Shown: positions 1 through 10,780 of the stretch, one piece after another
Layout of the letters: each line of letters begins with the position of its first letter
Position numbering within the stretch: position 1 is the first letter of the stretch
Assembly: GCA_014155875.1 (NCBI GenBank)
Contig: JACEFZ010017415.1
Span: 422,001-486,000 of the forward strand
Reading direction: 5' to 3'
DNA from: Cepaea nemoralis
Taxonomy: Eukaryota > Mollusca > Gastropoda > Stylommatophora > Helicidae
Length of the DNA stretch: 64,000 nucleotides
Notes under the pieces: generated by a model
What the model saw: only the letters and a program-made list of their open reading frames with translations
What the model was told of the DNA's origin: nothing
Database searches by the model: none
Position numbers and translations under genes: made by a program

Positions 1-87
<87 letters not shown>

Positions 88-88
88 T
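1..88. repeat. (CT)n/(CA)n microsatellite
   Basis: Pure CT dinucleotides run from the window edge to about 72 and pass into a short CA stretch. The array probably continues outside the window. Confidence 0.97.
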
Positions 89-904
89 CACGTTATGACT
101 TCTCGGAGTGGAGACTAACACGATCATTGTCTTCTGCAGTCATTGTTGTTAAATGTGAACACAGAACACAGAAACGTACAAACAGCGTGTGTGTGCGTGT
201 GGCTTTTCCCCGATTAAGTTTGTTAAAATGACGCACACATATCTATACATTCAGAGATGAGAATCAGCACGTAATACTCCTAGACGGAGTTTCTAAGATT
301 AGCCGAAATTGTAGATTGTATAACGTCAGAGTGGAAGATAGCTGAAGTAAATTACTGTCACAGAAAGTATCCGTCACAAGACTGCTCTACATAGTTGTAT
401 AATTAGCAGATGATGATTAGCCAAGCGTCAAAGAATATATCCTTAATAATTATATTCGTGGCTGTATTATTGGCAGTTATTGAATAAACAAACGTCAAAG
501 AATAAATACATCCTTAATTATGACATACGTGGTTGTATAATTGGCAGACAGCTGAGTAAATTACCGATGAAACATTTCCTTAACGAGGTGACGAAATGGG
601 TAATTGTGTACTTTCCTCGAATAGGGAGAACAAACTTACAGGCAATAAGAATGAATGAAATTGCTCTTATTCGTGATTCAATACTGTGCTGCGGTCAAGA
701 ATAACTACTAGATGTATCTGGCCGGTAGCACTATACTGCTCTGAAACAAGGACTCTAACAACAAAATTCCTCTGGCACTCGAAGTATTTTCATTTGATGA
801 ATGCAATCGTCACTATTGAGATGGCACATTATAGTCACAAGTAGCAGTGATATCAAGTTCTGTCAAGTAAACTGTTCATCAGCGCTGTCAAGAAGTTAGT
901 TGCA
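89..904. other. no recognisable feature
   Basis: AT-rich sequence with many stops. A motif of the type 'aagaataaatacatccttaat(t)atga' occurs in loosely similar form near 430-460 and 497-525, suggesting an old short duplication. The 74-codon open frame at 480-704 matches nothing I know. Confidence 0.5.
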
Positions 905-990
905 AGTTTTTTGCAGGACACTGCAATCAACTCCAGCATTTTCTGGCTGTGTGTGAATTACTGGGGAATTGTTACGTTCAGCACTACGAT
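905..990 (-). repeat. SINE-B tail fragment
   Basis: This stretch matches only the tRNA-unrelated 3' half of the SINE at 1279-1516: the block 'gcaggacactgcaatcaact' followed by 'ttgttacgttcagc'. The tRNA-like head is absent, so it is either a 5'-truncated SINE copy or the end of the LINE that supplies the tail. Confidence 0.6.
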
Positions 991-1278
991 GGAGAACAAG
1001 AAACCACATGCAGAGTGGGATAATAAAAGAAAGTCGCCACCAGCCGGTAGTCGTAGTGACACAATGAATGTGTTCCTGATCAGTCCCCCACCATTCCGAC
1101 ACTGAAGCAAACGTGTCAGTGTGGCCAGGCTGTAGATCCTGCTTTCAACTATTAAAATAGGCAACTTGCATGCTGCCAGAAGTCATAGTACAAAATTGAC
1201 TTCACATGACCAAGTTACACATGTGGGGGTCGTGTGCTTGGTTTTACTCCAGGTCTGTTCTAACTTTCCCAGATCACT

Positions 1279-1516
1279 TTTTTTTCGCATATCCTTTACA
1301 GGACATCGCTGTAAACAGCAGCATCTTTCAGCTGTCTGTTGATTTCCTGGCAAGATTACGTTCAGTAGTTTGCCATTGCTTTCTGAGCGGCCGGCTCAGT
1401 TATCCCGCAAATCACTAGCGGGGGTCGAACCGCTTCCAGCTCTCACCCGCTACGAGACTGCGTGATAAACGGGATTACGGAGAAAGTGGTGTAACCCCTC
1501 GGCCAGAGAGACCGGC
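1279..1516 (-). repeat. tRNA-derived SINE (SINE-B), copy with target duplication
   Basis: Read on the minus strand, this has a tRNA-like head with an A box (TGGCCGAGGGG, near 1496-1506) and a B box (GGTTCGAACCC, near 1421-1431). A non-tRNA body follows and ends in a short A-run, seen as T's at 1279-1284. The 12-bp direct repeat TCCCAGATCACT lies at 1267-1278 and 1517-1528 and is the target-site duplication. Pol III promoter boxes plus an A-tail and duplication are the hallmarks of a SINE mobilised by a LINE. The family recurs at 23988-24236, 35358-35552 and 30113-30345. Confidence 0.88.
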
Positions 1517-1528
1517 TCCCAGATCACT

Positions 1529-2040
1529 GCTACCTATTTTATGAGGCGGGATATTGGGTTGGGGTGTGCTGACAGTGAAGATCTCAAACCTGTGGGGCAC
1601 ACATCTCTAGCTGAGGTCTCTAGCCCCGGCCAGTCAGTTGGTGTTGTTCAGAAACACGGTCCGGTCATTGCTAATGTGCCTTGCCGCAAATGTGAAGTTC
1701 CAGTGCTGGCATGGCCTAGCCTGAAGGTTTCTGGGTTTGGGGAGGGGAAGAAGAATTCTGCCACCCAGGCATCGTGGATAGTACTTCCATACCGGACTAA
1801 AAGGACAGACTACACACAAATCGCAACCTGAGATATGCAAATCTTTTACGAGACGGGTGACCGCAGCGTCAATGCACTGGACATTAATTAGAGTTTAAAA
1901 TCGCAACCTTCTTGAGGGTTCAAAAATAACATCAACTATGCGGCGTATAACTGTACATGGATATCCCGGGATCGAATATGCCCAGTCACCCACAGAGCAC
2001 ATATTATAGCCAAGACGTCAACGATTAGTCATCATTGGGT
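1529..2040. other. no recognisable feature
   Basis: Moderately GC-rich sequence. The 96-codon open frame at 1541-1831 shows no domain or repeat that I recognise. It overlaps an open frame on the other strand, so I do not call a gene. Confidence 0.45.
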
Positions 2041-2345
2041 GACAAGTCCTCAGTACTGTCGCTCTCGTCACAGTTCGACAACAATACCGTCGCTCTCGTC
2101 ACTGTTCGCCAACAATACCGTCGTTCTCGTCACTGTTCGTCAACAGCACCGTCGCTCTCGTCACTGTTCGCCAACAATACCGTCGCTCTCGTCACTGTTC
2201 GTCAACAATACCGTCGCTCTCGTCACAGTTCGCCAACAATACCATCGCTCTCGTCACTGTTCGCCAACAATACCGTCGTTCTCGTCACTGTTCGTCAACA
2301 ATACCGTCGCTCTCATCACAGTTCGCCAACAACACCGTCGCCGGT
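2041..2345. repeat. 31-bp minisatellite, about 10 copies
   Basis: The unit is roughly 'aacaataccgtcgctctcg' plus 'tcactgttcgcc'; successive 'acaataccgt' blocks start at 2081 and 2112, giving a 31-bp period. Sites vary between cgcc/cgtc and gtcgctc/gtcgttc. Because 31 is not a multiple of three, the repeat cycles through all frames. The 114- and 133-codon open frames across it follow from the stop-free unit and are not genes. Confidence 0.95.
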
Positions 2346-2454
2346 TCCTCTGGCATATTCGTTGTCTTGGACGTTGTAATCCCGTTTACTGCCGTGTTAG
2401 TCGGGCCTGCTATGTCTCCCAGGACCCAGCCCTCTCATGACTGCTCACTCCAAC

Positions 2455-2546
<92 letters not shown>
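2455..2546. repeat. (CT)n microsatellite
   Basis: About 90 bases of CT with one 'cactcact' interruption near 2480. Confidence 0.97.
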
Positions 2547-2549
<3 letters not shown>

Positions 2550-3635
2550 GAATCTTCCTCTGCAACAAGTCACATATGTGATAACTATGAAATCTAACTT
2601 CCAGCCAGACCACACAAGTACAGTGTCAGACTTGAGGAATGTCGGGGAAGCTTCAGACCTTATACAAATCTGCAACCTGCAAGTGCTCTGGGGAACTTGC
2701 GCTAAGGGGAACTTGCGCTAAGGGAAACTGCTGACATTGACAAAAAGCCCGTGGATTGTGGGCGCAATAAAACGACAGTTAAAACACAACTGCAAGATGT
2801 GACTAAAGTCTCCATTCATCAACAAAGAAAAGATTGGGTGAAACAAGACTAGGGACATCAGTTCACTGTAGGGCGATCAACATAACGTGAGGCGCGCATA
2901 GCGCGGGTTTCTGTTGTGACGTATCAGGAAAGAAGCGACGAAAACAAAAGAGAAACCAAAAGAATTCTGTAGGATGACAGACCCCACACAAATACGTTCA
3001 CAGCATAATCGCTGTATAAAACTATTCTGTAAAATACGCAGTAAATAATATTTCCAACCTAGCCACGAGAAGAGCAAACATGGAGTTTCCGGGCGCAGAA
3101 CGGCATACGACCATAAATAAACACTAGACATGATGATGGCGTTGTATGGTTTCAGTAATCTGATCACTAGAGCCACCCTTCCCCCAGTGGCCAGCATGCA
3201 CATGGCCCGCCGTTGGCAAAACAGAAACCTCATGACCGCGCCGCTGGCAAGCCACGGCAGTACATACGTGAGATACAGAACGTTGGCAGACAGCCGCTGT
3301 GTATTGAGGATGTTAGGAATACATACAGAAGCTCACAAACATCCAGCAGAAGCCCACACCTACACAAAGTGATACCAAGAAACATTTGCAGTACATCTGA
3401 CAGGACACCTGCAGATGTAGGGGCCTTGTCAAAATAATACACATGCTGCGAACGAATAAGCACGCAGACAAACAGAAGCCACGGAGACGAAGAGGTTATT
3501 CAACCCACACGCGTTACCTGGCTTCGTCACACACAAATCTGATAGTAAAAAGCTATTCTCATAAAACATGACAGACTACAGTGTTGACAGGCCCAGATCT
3601 CCTGGCTAGAACCCGTGGCCATAGCAACTGTAGAA
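2547..3635. other. no gene; contains a dispersed-repeat fragment at 2864-2935
   Basis: The only recognisable signal is a block around 2864-2935 ('gtagggcgatcaacataacg', then 'catagcgcgggtttctgttg') that recurs with about 80% similarity at 27617-27690. A near-duplicate 'ggggaacttgcgctaagg' lies at 2691-2722. The open frames at 2877-3463 overlap on both strands and show no domain. Confidence 0.5.
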
Positions 3636-4265
3636 CGACTGTGGGCCAGTCATCAGAACAACGGTGACCACAACCATTGTGGAACACACGTGAATGAGAG
3701 AGCACCAGTGACCACAAAGATTGTGGAACAAACGTGAATGAGAGTCACCAGAACACCAGTGATCACAACTGTTGTGGAACACGCGTGAATTAGTGAGTCA
3801 CCAGAACAACAGTGACCACAACCGTTGTGGAACACGCGTGAATTAGTGAGTCACCAAAACAACAGTGACCACAAACGTTGTGGAACACACGTGAATTAGA
3901 GTCACCAGAACAACAGTGACCACAAACGTTGTGGAACACACATGAATTAGAGAGTAACCAGGACAACAGTGACCACAAACGTTGTGGAACACACGTGAAT
4001 TAGAGAGTCACCAGAACAACAGTGACCACAACCGTTGTGGAACACACGTGAATTAGAGAGTCACCAGAACAACAGTGAATTAGAGAGTCACCAGAACAAC
4101 AGTGACCACAAACGTTGTGGAACACACGTGAATTAGAGAGTCACCAGAACAACAGTGACCACAAACGTTGTGGGACACACGTGAATTAGAGAGTCACCAA
4201 AACAACAGTGACCACAACCGTTGTGGAACACACGTGAATTAGAGAGTTACCAAAACACTAGTGAC
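3636..4265. repeat. 53-bp minisatellite, left block
   Basis: The consensus unit contains 'agagagtcaccagaacaaca', 'gtgaccacaa(a/c)cgttgtgg' and 'aacacacgtgaatt'. The 53-bp period is measured cleanly in the right block. Units near the left edge are diverged. The centre CCACAAC-C-GTTGTGG is a 7-bp inverted repeat with a one-base spacer in about half of the units. The array resumes in phase at 8756 beyond an inserted element. Confidence 0.96.
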
Positions 4266-5533
4266 TGTCACGGAATTACTGGAAGTAGTCGACCAAAATG
4301 ATGGAAGGCCAGAGACCGTCTGTCTAGGCCGCTGCAACTTGTTGTTGTTGGGGAGGTTTCATCAGATTAAACACAACCGGCATTCTCTGTGTGCAGGGGA
4401 AATATGTAGCGGAATTCTTGGAGTTGTCGATCGATGAAACACTGTCGCGCCATTCGTCTACAGGTTGCCGCCATTCTTTGATGTTGGGGACAGACTGTCC
4501 TGATGTGAGTCGGCAAGATCTTTTGTTGTGGAGGAAAGATTTCTCTGGATCACAAGCCGGCAAGACTTTTTGGAGTACCGGGAACAATTCTCCAGATCAA
4601 AGCGGGACAGCTGGCCGGTTGTTTACATTGAATCGGAAAGGAGAGAAAAAAATAGTTTCTCAACGCCTAGTGTCTAGTCAGATTTGTGACGTCAGTCAGA
4701 CACAGTTTTAAAACAGTCTGGACAAACACCTTTGGCGGGAGCTGACCAATTGTTGTGAGGCAACAAGGACGTGTTTGATGTTCCTGTTCTGATTATGGAA
4801 AGAGACCACGGTGTCTTATGTTGATTTACATCGGCGGACATTTGTCCACTGTGTGATTTACTGGTGTCGATTTCAGACGGGAATAAATATATGGTTCCTC
4901 TATATTTTCCAAAAAAAGCTAGCAGACAAGTCATAGAAGAAGATTATGGCTCGATCATAGAAGGCAGTTTTTACTCAGCGGCCTTTGCACTGGGCCTATA
5001 ACCCAGAGGGTCTGCAAGAACCTGGCTTCTGCTGAGCAGGAACCGACGATCATCTAAGAGTGAAGATACTTACAATACCACTAGTAGCAGGGACAATAGT
5101 ATTTATATAGAGAAATTAACAATTAACATTGCGTTTTCCAAATGGTGAATTCCTGTGAGAAATTAACAATTAACATTGTGTTTTTCAAATAGTGAATTCC
5201 TGTGAGAAATTAACAATTAACATTTTGTTTCAAGGTGACAGTAAACATTTATTTTACTGTACAAGGGTTATCAGATCACAGAACTTTTAGTGACATATTA
5301 GTTACACTGTGTGTGTCGGATTCATGGTCAGTATTGGACTACATCCACCCTTGGTGACCAGGCATCCGGACTATCCAAGAGCCACTGGAGGAAGTTGACA
5401 CCTGGCCGGAGAGACACATCATTTGGTGAGGTCCTTCTGTACTTGATCTATGGTGCTGTTGTGTGGCCGATACTGTGATGAAAGCAGCTGTTAGGTCTGA
5501 TTCTGCATTCACCCTAGATTATACGACAGACAT

Positions 5534-8391
5534 CTTCTTCTTCTTTCGTTCGCCTAAACTATGTCTATAATTGCAATGTTGTCTCTTGTATGAATCTAAC
5601 AGTCTTTTTCAGTTCACTCAGCGGTCCATAGAGTTTATCTTCCACTGTTGTCTCTCTAGGCCAGAAGGTTCGCCTGGATATGTTGTAGTTTGGGCAATCC
5701 TGGAGTATGTGCTCTGCTGTCTGCGACGCCAAACCACATGTGCATATGGCTGAGTCACCAATCTTGAATTTTGTATACATGTGGTTGCGTAATCTATTGT
5801 GTCCTGTTCTGAGGCGCAGAAGAATGACCTGTTCTGGTCTGTCCATAACGTGGTAGTCGTCTTGAGTAAGGTTTGGTGGCCTTCTGACTGATTTGATCAT
5901 TCTTTTCTTTTGGTGGTATGTAATAGGCACATCTGGTTGTTCTTCTTGTGCTCCTTCCTTAGCCAATCGATCAGCTCTGTCGTTTCCGAGGATTCCACAG
6001 TGGGAAAGTAGAAAGTAGTGTCATCAGAACTGGCAATTTCCCAGACAGGAGCGCCTCTATTACGGATTTTGCATCTGTCAATATCACCACAGGTTGTGTA
6101 CCATGGCTGGTATTTTGTAATTTCTCTGTGGCTATCTTGATTGCCTCAATTTCAGCATCATAATTATGGCAGTACTTTCCTGTTGGAATTCTGGCCGTGT
6201 CTCTAGTATTATTTGGGTATTCTATATACACTCCCGCTCCTCCATTTCGAACAGCATTTTGTGCTGACCCATCTGTGTAGACTCGGATCCAGAGATCCTG
6301 TGGGTATTCGTCATCAAGGAAGCTGAGAGTGGCTGTTCTGCGCTGTACACTGTTCTGTTCTTCCTTGTCAAATATTCCTCTCACTTTTGGCTGGATTTGT
6401 AGTGATATTCTATGTTCATCTTTCCACGGGGTTCGCTCTGGAATAGTTGTCAGGGGAATATCAACTGTGGGAAGATCGACGGTTTCTCTGCAGAGTTGTT
6501 TGGCCTGGTGGATGAAACTACTTCTTTTCAATCGCCCCATAGCTAAGTTTTCAAATCTGTTCTTCATAGGGTGGCCTGGCAAGCTGAGAAACTTTTCTGC
6601 TTGTATTAGTGTTTTTGTATCTCTGCGTTCTCTTAAAGCTTGTGTCCTCCCCATTTTCTTCATTGCTACTATAGGGGTTGATTTCATCCCTCCTGTGATG
6701 ACTCTAAGAGCTTGATTTTGCACCTTGTCCAGCTCCTGCAATGTAGTTTTTGATGCTGAACAGCACGCAGTTGACCCGTATTCCAAGTGTGGTCGTATGC
6801 TCTGTTGATAAACTTTGCTAAGTATTTTCCCACTGGCTCCCCAAGTGGTTCCAGTTAGCTTTCTCAGGATGGCAATTTTCCTTCTGGCTTTTGCTACTGC
6901 TTTTTTTATGTGTTTTCTCCATGTCAGCTTGTCGTCGAATGTTACACCAAGGTATGTTGGTTCCTTATCTTCTCTTAGGGGTGTTCCATTTATCTGAATG
7001 CTCCCTGCCTTTTGTTTCGGAGAAAGGGTAAATAGAGTGGTGCTGCACTTGTCAGTGTTTATGCTGATACACCATCTATCCGCCCATGCAACAAATGTAT
7101 CTACAGCTCTTTGTAGCAATATGGTGGCCACTGATGCATGTTCATTTGTGCTCCATAAAACCAGGTCATCAGCGTACATTGCCGCTTTAATTCCATTGGG
7201 TAGATTAGCAACAAGATCATTGATGAAGATTAGAAAAAGTGTTGGGGACAGGACTCCGCCCTGGGGAACACCGTGACGCAATAGTACTTTCTTACTCTTG
7301 AGACCGTCTATCTGTACTCGGGCTCTTCTGTTGTGCAAGTATGCTTTTACCCATTTGTACATTCTTCCATTGACTTTACAGTTTCTCAGTTTCCTCATCA
7401 GACCTTCTTTCCAGACTTTGTCAAAGGCTTTCTTCAGATCTATCCAAGCCGCAAGTACCAGCTTCTTCTCTTGGAATGCATCCTCAACTTCTTGAGAGAG
7501 GTAGGTTGTCTGATCTTCCGTAGAGTAGCACTGCCTAAAGGCAGCCTGTTGTGGCACAAGGATGTTTTCACTTTCAATGTACCACTGTAGTCTGTGATTG
7601 ATGACGCGTTCCATTGTTTTGCAGAGACAACTGGTGAGGCTAATGGGTCTGTAGCTGGAGGCAATGGAACTGTCTTTCCCAGATTTTAGGAGGGGTATCA
7701 TGATTGCTTCTCTCCAGACTTGTGGAACACTGCCTAAGGTCCATGTATTATTAAAGATCTCTAGCAGCTTTGCTTTGGCCTCTGTTCCTAGGTTCCTGAT
7801 CATTTCATTGGAGATACCATCAGCTCCTGGTGATTTTCTCATTTTCAGTTTTGAAATGGCTAGCTGAATGTTCACTGAATGTGATAGGTGTCTCCATAAC
7901 CTCATGTACAACTTCCTTCTGTCCTGTATTTTGCCATTTCTCTCGAATCTCCAGTTGTTTCTCTGGACTAATTTCAATATTGTTATCTTGTGCGAATGAG
8001 TCCGCAAAATGGTCAGCTGCTTGCTTTCCTGTTAATGTGTTTCCGTCTTTATGTAGAGCAATTTTTGAGTTTCTCCCTGTGCCCTCATCGTTAAGCTGTT
8101 TTATTAGCCTCCATAACTTTCTTGTGTCTTTTTCAAAGTTCAGTGACTCTGTTTTCTCCTGCCAGCTTTTCCGTCTAGCCTGCAGTTGGGCCCTTTGAAA
8201 TTTGGTTTTTGCGTGCTGATATTTATTGTGGTGCTCTTGGCTGGGATTGGCCTCTGCTTGTTTTCTACATATATCCACATCATTATGCAACTGTTCCAGT
8301 TCACTATTCCAGTAGGGTTTATAATGTTTACGGGCTCCTCTTGGTATTGTTTCGCGTGCTGCCTGTAGTATGCATTTCCCAAACTCTTCAA
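5534..8391 (-). mobile_element. 5'-truncated RNase H-bearing LINE (I/Nimb-like)
   Basis: This is a minus-strand non-LTR retrotransposon inserted into the solo-LTR-like element. The 13-bp target duplication ATACGACAGACAT lies at 5521-5533 and 8392-8404. The 3' end carries a short GAA-repeat tail, seen as CTT repeats at 5534-5545. The apurinic-type endonuclease is missing because of 5' truncation. Domain order along the minus strand is linker, reverse transcriptase, RNase H and a CCHC-like C-terminal motif. RNase H downstream of a non-LTR RT places it in the I group of LINEs; the exact clade is inferred. Confidence 0.93.
5565..8391 (-). pseudogene. LINE ORF2 relic: reverse transcriptase, RNase H, zinc-finger-like tail
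   Basis: Three frames carry one original protein. The first (about 7820-8391) is the region N-terminal to RT. The second (5971-8007) holds the RT core: 'KSPGADGISNEMI', 'SYRPISLTSCLCK', 'AFDKVW', 'GVPQGGVLSPTLFLIFIND' and the catalytic YADD, followed by RNase H starting 'VYTDGSA' with later acidic residues in 'AEIEAI' and 'LTDAKSVIEAL'. A frameshift near 6000 moves the RNase H end ('HCGILGNDRADRLAKEG') and a Cys/His motif ('CTCGLASQTAEHILQDCP') to the third frame (5565-5966). The YADD residues survive, but at least two frameshifts and the missing endonuclease make it non-functional. The RT frame is nonetheless long and little decayed, so the insertion is fairly recent. Confidence 0.93.
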
Positions 8392-8523
8392 ATACGACAG
8401 ACATTCTACACACACTTTGCCCATACCTGACACTTTTCTATATTAAATTAATTTGTCATTTTGTTAGAAGCTAGAGTTGTGTAGTATGTTTTGGAAAAGA
8501 ATTAGAGGGGGCATGGTCCAGTG

Positions 8524-8525
<2 letters not shown>

Positions 8526-8555
<30 letters not shown>

Positions 8556-8636
8556 AAGAAGAAGAAGAAGAAGAAGAAGAAGAAGAAGAAGAAGAAGAAG
8601 AAGAAGAAGAAGAAGAAGAAGAAGAAGAAGAAGAAA
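8526..8636. repeat. (GAA)n microsatellite, about 37 units
   Basis: An uninterrupted AAG/GAA run inside the solo-LTR-like element. The second family copy has (GA)n at the equivalent place (38305-38374). Poly-Ser and poly-Phe frames across it are artefacts. Confidence 0.97.
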
Positions 8637-8755
8637 TCCAAAGACAGATGGGGTTGTGTAGACAGAGATCCAGGAGATCCTCTAGATAATGATATGGAGT
8701 TAAAAGAATGTGGGTGTTGATTCCCCTCAACCCAGGGACGACACTTTTTACGGCA

Positions 8756-10239
8756 GTGACCACACAAACGTTGTGGAACACACGTGAATTAGAGAGTCAC
8801 CAGAACAACAGTGACCACAACCGTTGTGGAACACGCGTGAATTAGAGAGTCACCAGAACAACAGTGACCACAAACGTTGTGGAACACACGTGAATTAGAG
8901 AGTCACCAGAACAAGTGACCACAACCGTTGTGGAACACGCGTGAATTAGAGAGTCACCAGAACAACAGTGACCACAAACGTTGTGGAACACACGTGAATT
9001 AGAGCGTCACCAGAACAACAGTGACTACAACCGTTGTGGAACACACGTGAATTAGAGAGTCACCAGAACAACAGTGACTACAACCGTTGTGGAACACACG
9101 TGAATTAGAGAGTCACCAGAACAACAGTGACCACAACCGTTGTGGAACACGCTTGAATTAGAGAGTCACCAAAAAAATAGTGACCACAACCGTTGTGGAA
9201 CACACGTGAATTAGAGAGTCACCAGAACAACAGTGACCACAACCGTTGTGGAACACACATGAATTAGAGAGTCACCAGAACAACAGTGACTACAAACGTT
9301 GTGGAACAGACGTGAATTAGAGAGTCACCAGAACAACAGTGACCACAAACGTTGTGGAACACACGTGAATTAGAGAGTCACCAAAAAAATAGTGACCACA
9401 ACCGTTGTGGAACACACGTGAATTAGAGAGTCACCAGAACAACAGTGACCACAACCGTTGTGGAACACACGTGAATTAGAGAGTCACCAGAACAACAGTG
9501 ACTACAAACGTTGTGGAACACACGTGAATTAGAGAGTCACCAGAACAACAGTGACCACAAACGTTGTGGAACACACGTGAATTAGAGAGTCACCAGAACA
9601 ACAGTGACCACAAACGTTGTGGAACATACGTGAATTAGAGTCACCAGAACAACAGTGACCACAACCGTGGAACACACGTGAATTAGAGAGTCACCAGAAC
9701 AACAGTGACCACAAACGTTGTGGAACACACGTGAATTAGAGAGTAGTCACCAGAACAACAGTGACCACAAACGTGGAACACACGTGAATTAGAGAGTCAC
9801 CAGAACAACAGTGACCACAAACGTGGAACACACGTGATTTAGAGAGTCACCAGAACAACAGTGACCACAAACGTTGTGGAACACACGTGAATTAGAGAGT
9901 CACCAGAACAACAGTGACCACAACCGTTGTGGAACACACGTGAATTAGAGAGTCACCAGAACAACAGTGACTACAAACGTTGTGGAACACACGTGAATTA
10001 GAGAGTCACCAGAACAACAGTGACCACAAACACACGTGAATTAGAGAGTCACCAGAACAACAGTGACCCACAAACGTTGTGGAACACACGTGAATTAGAG
10101 AGTCACCAGAACAACAGTGACTACAACCGTTGTGGAACACACGTGAATTAGAGAGTCACCAGAACAACAGTGACCACAAACGTTGTGGAACACACGTGAA
10201 TTAGAGAGTCACCAGAACAACAGTGACCACAAACGTTGT
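8756..10239. repeat. 53-bp minisatellite, right block, about 28 copies
   Basis: Continuation of the array begun at 3636. Starts of 'cagaacaaca' at 9541 and 9594 give the 53-bp period. Variants include units lacking 'gttgt' (about 9662, 9773, 9826), a two-base expansion 'gagtagtcacc' near 9745 and a unit missing most of its palindrome near 10027. The CCACAAC-C-GTTGTGG and CCACAA-ACG-TTGTGG versions alternate irregularly, suggesting shuffling between two subtypes. Confidence 0.97.
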
Positions 10240-10558
10240 CTCTCTTAGACGCAATTATTAGAATTAGAGCAGAACTATTATCTTCAAACAAGTGCTTTAA
10301 GGAATTTGTTCCTTCATCCAAAATGTTGAATGATTTCAAAGCTGAAATTTTATATTATAAGGAATCCTGTACTACATTTCTCAACGATGAAGAGGAATAC
10401 TTATTTGAAGAAGAGGTTTTCATGTGATGTAAATATATTTTTAATAGATATTTTTATTGGGGAATGTTTGGCTTTTTTTTTTGGGGGGGGGGAGGGGAGG
10501 GGGGGGGGGGGTATTTCATGACGTGGATTTTGTTTATCACAGTGATCTGGCAACCCCG
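10233..10558 (+). mobile_element. hAT fragment: C-terminal coding end plus 3' terminal repeat
   Basis: This 5'-truncated piece starts exactly where the 53-bp minisatellite stops. Its 192-bp open frame (10236-10427) encodes a hAT C-terminal segment ('KCFKEFVPSSKMLNDFKAEI...'). Frame and downstream sequence match, at high identity, the minus strand of the hAT element at 55970-57410 (compare 56030-56200). It ends with a version of that element's terminal repeat, 'gatctggcaacccc(g)' at 10543-10558. Between stop codon and terminus, the TGGCTTTT-type subterminal stretch is replaced by a long G-tract. Confidence 0.85.
10481..10511. repeat. G-tract, potential G-quadruplex
   Basis: Nearly uninterrupted G's broken by two A's, lying within the hAT fragment. 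Long G runs recur at 31843-31863 and 31949-31973, and as C runs at 47795-47809, 51737-51749 and 55410-55427. Confidence 0.9.
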
Positions 10559-10780
10559 CCTTTGCCCATTGTCATTCATGTGGCCGATGTTCTATTTTCC
10601 AAGGCACACTTGCCATGAACTGGAGTCCTTGCCCACCCGAGCATTACAACCACCGAGTATATATACATGTTGTCAGATGTTGGTACTGCCTTGACCACAG
10701 ATTCTAACTCCTCATAGAATAAATCCTTCACATCATCAGATCCCAAACACATGTATTGTTTGTCGCTGACAGAAGTTGAA

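Larger units (their letters stand above)
4266..8755. mobile_element. solo-LTR-like element (copy 1) containing a nested LINE
   Basis: This element begins TGTCACGG and ends ACGGCA. It is flanked by the perfect 5-bp duplication gtgac (4261-4265 and 8756-8760), and the 53-bp minisatellite unit continues across the insertion point. Without the nested LINE (5534-8391 plus one 13-bp duplication) it is about 1.6 kb. A second copy at 36553-38507 shares both ends, a purine microsatellite near the right end and the motif 'gtgttgattc(c/t)cctca'. The TG...CA ends, the 5-bp duplication, the lack of coding sequence and the AATAAA near the right end of copy 2 fit a solo LTR of a long-LTR retrotransposon. 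An internal 50-bp tandem repeat lies at 5120-5230. Confidence 0.78.

Noticed and set aside
480..704. 74-codon frame near the window start
   Set aside because: Length is within chance expectation and no similarity is recognised.
4391..4711. 106-codon frame in the LTR-like element as a gene
   Set aside because: No domain, and no equivalent frame seen in copy 2.
8464..8781. Poly-Ser and poly-Phe frames
   Set aside because: Translation of (GAA)n within the LTR-like element.
3636..10239. The regular palindromic repeat as a CRISPR array
   Set aside because: The whole 53-bp unit repeats without variable spacers, and the surroundings are animal transposons.
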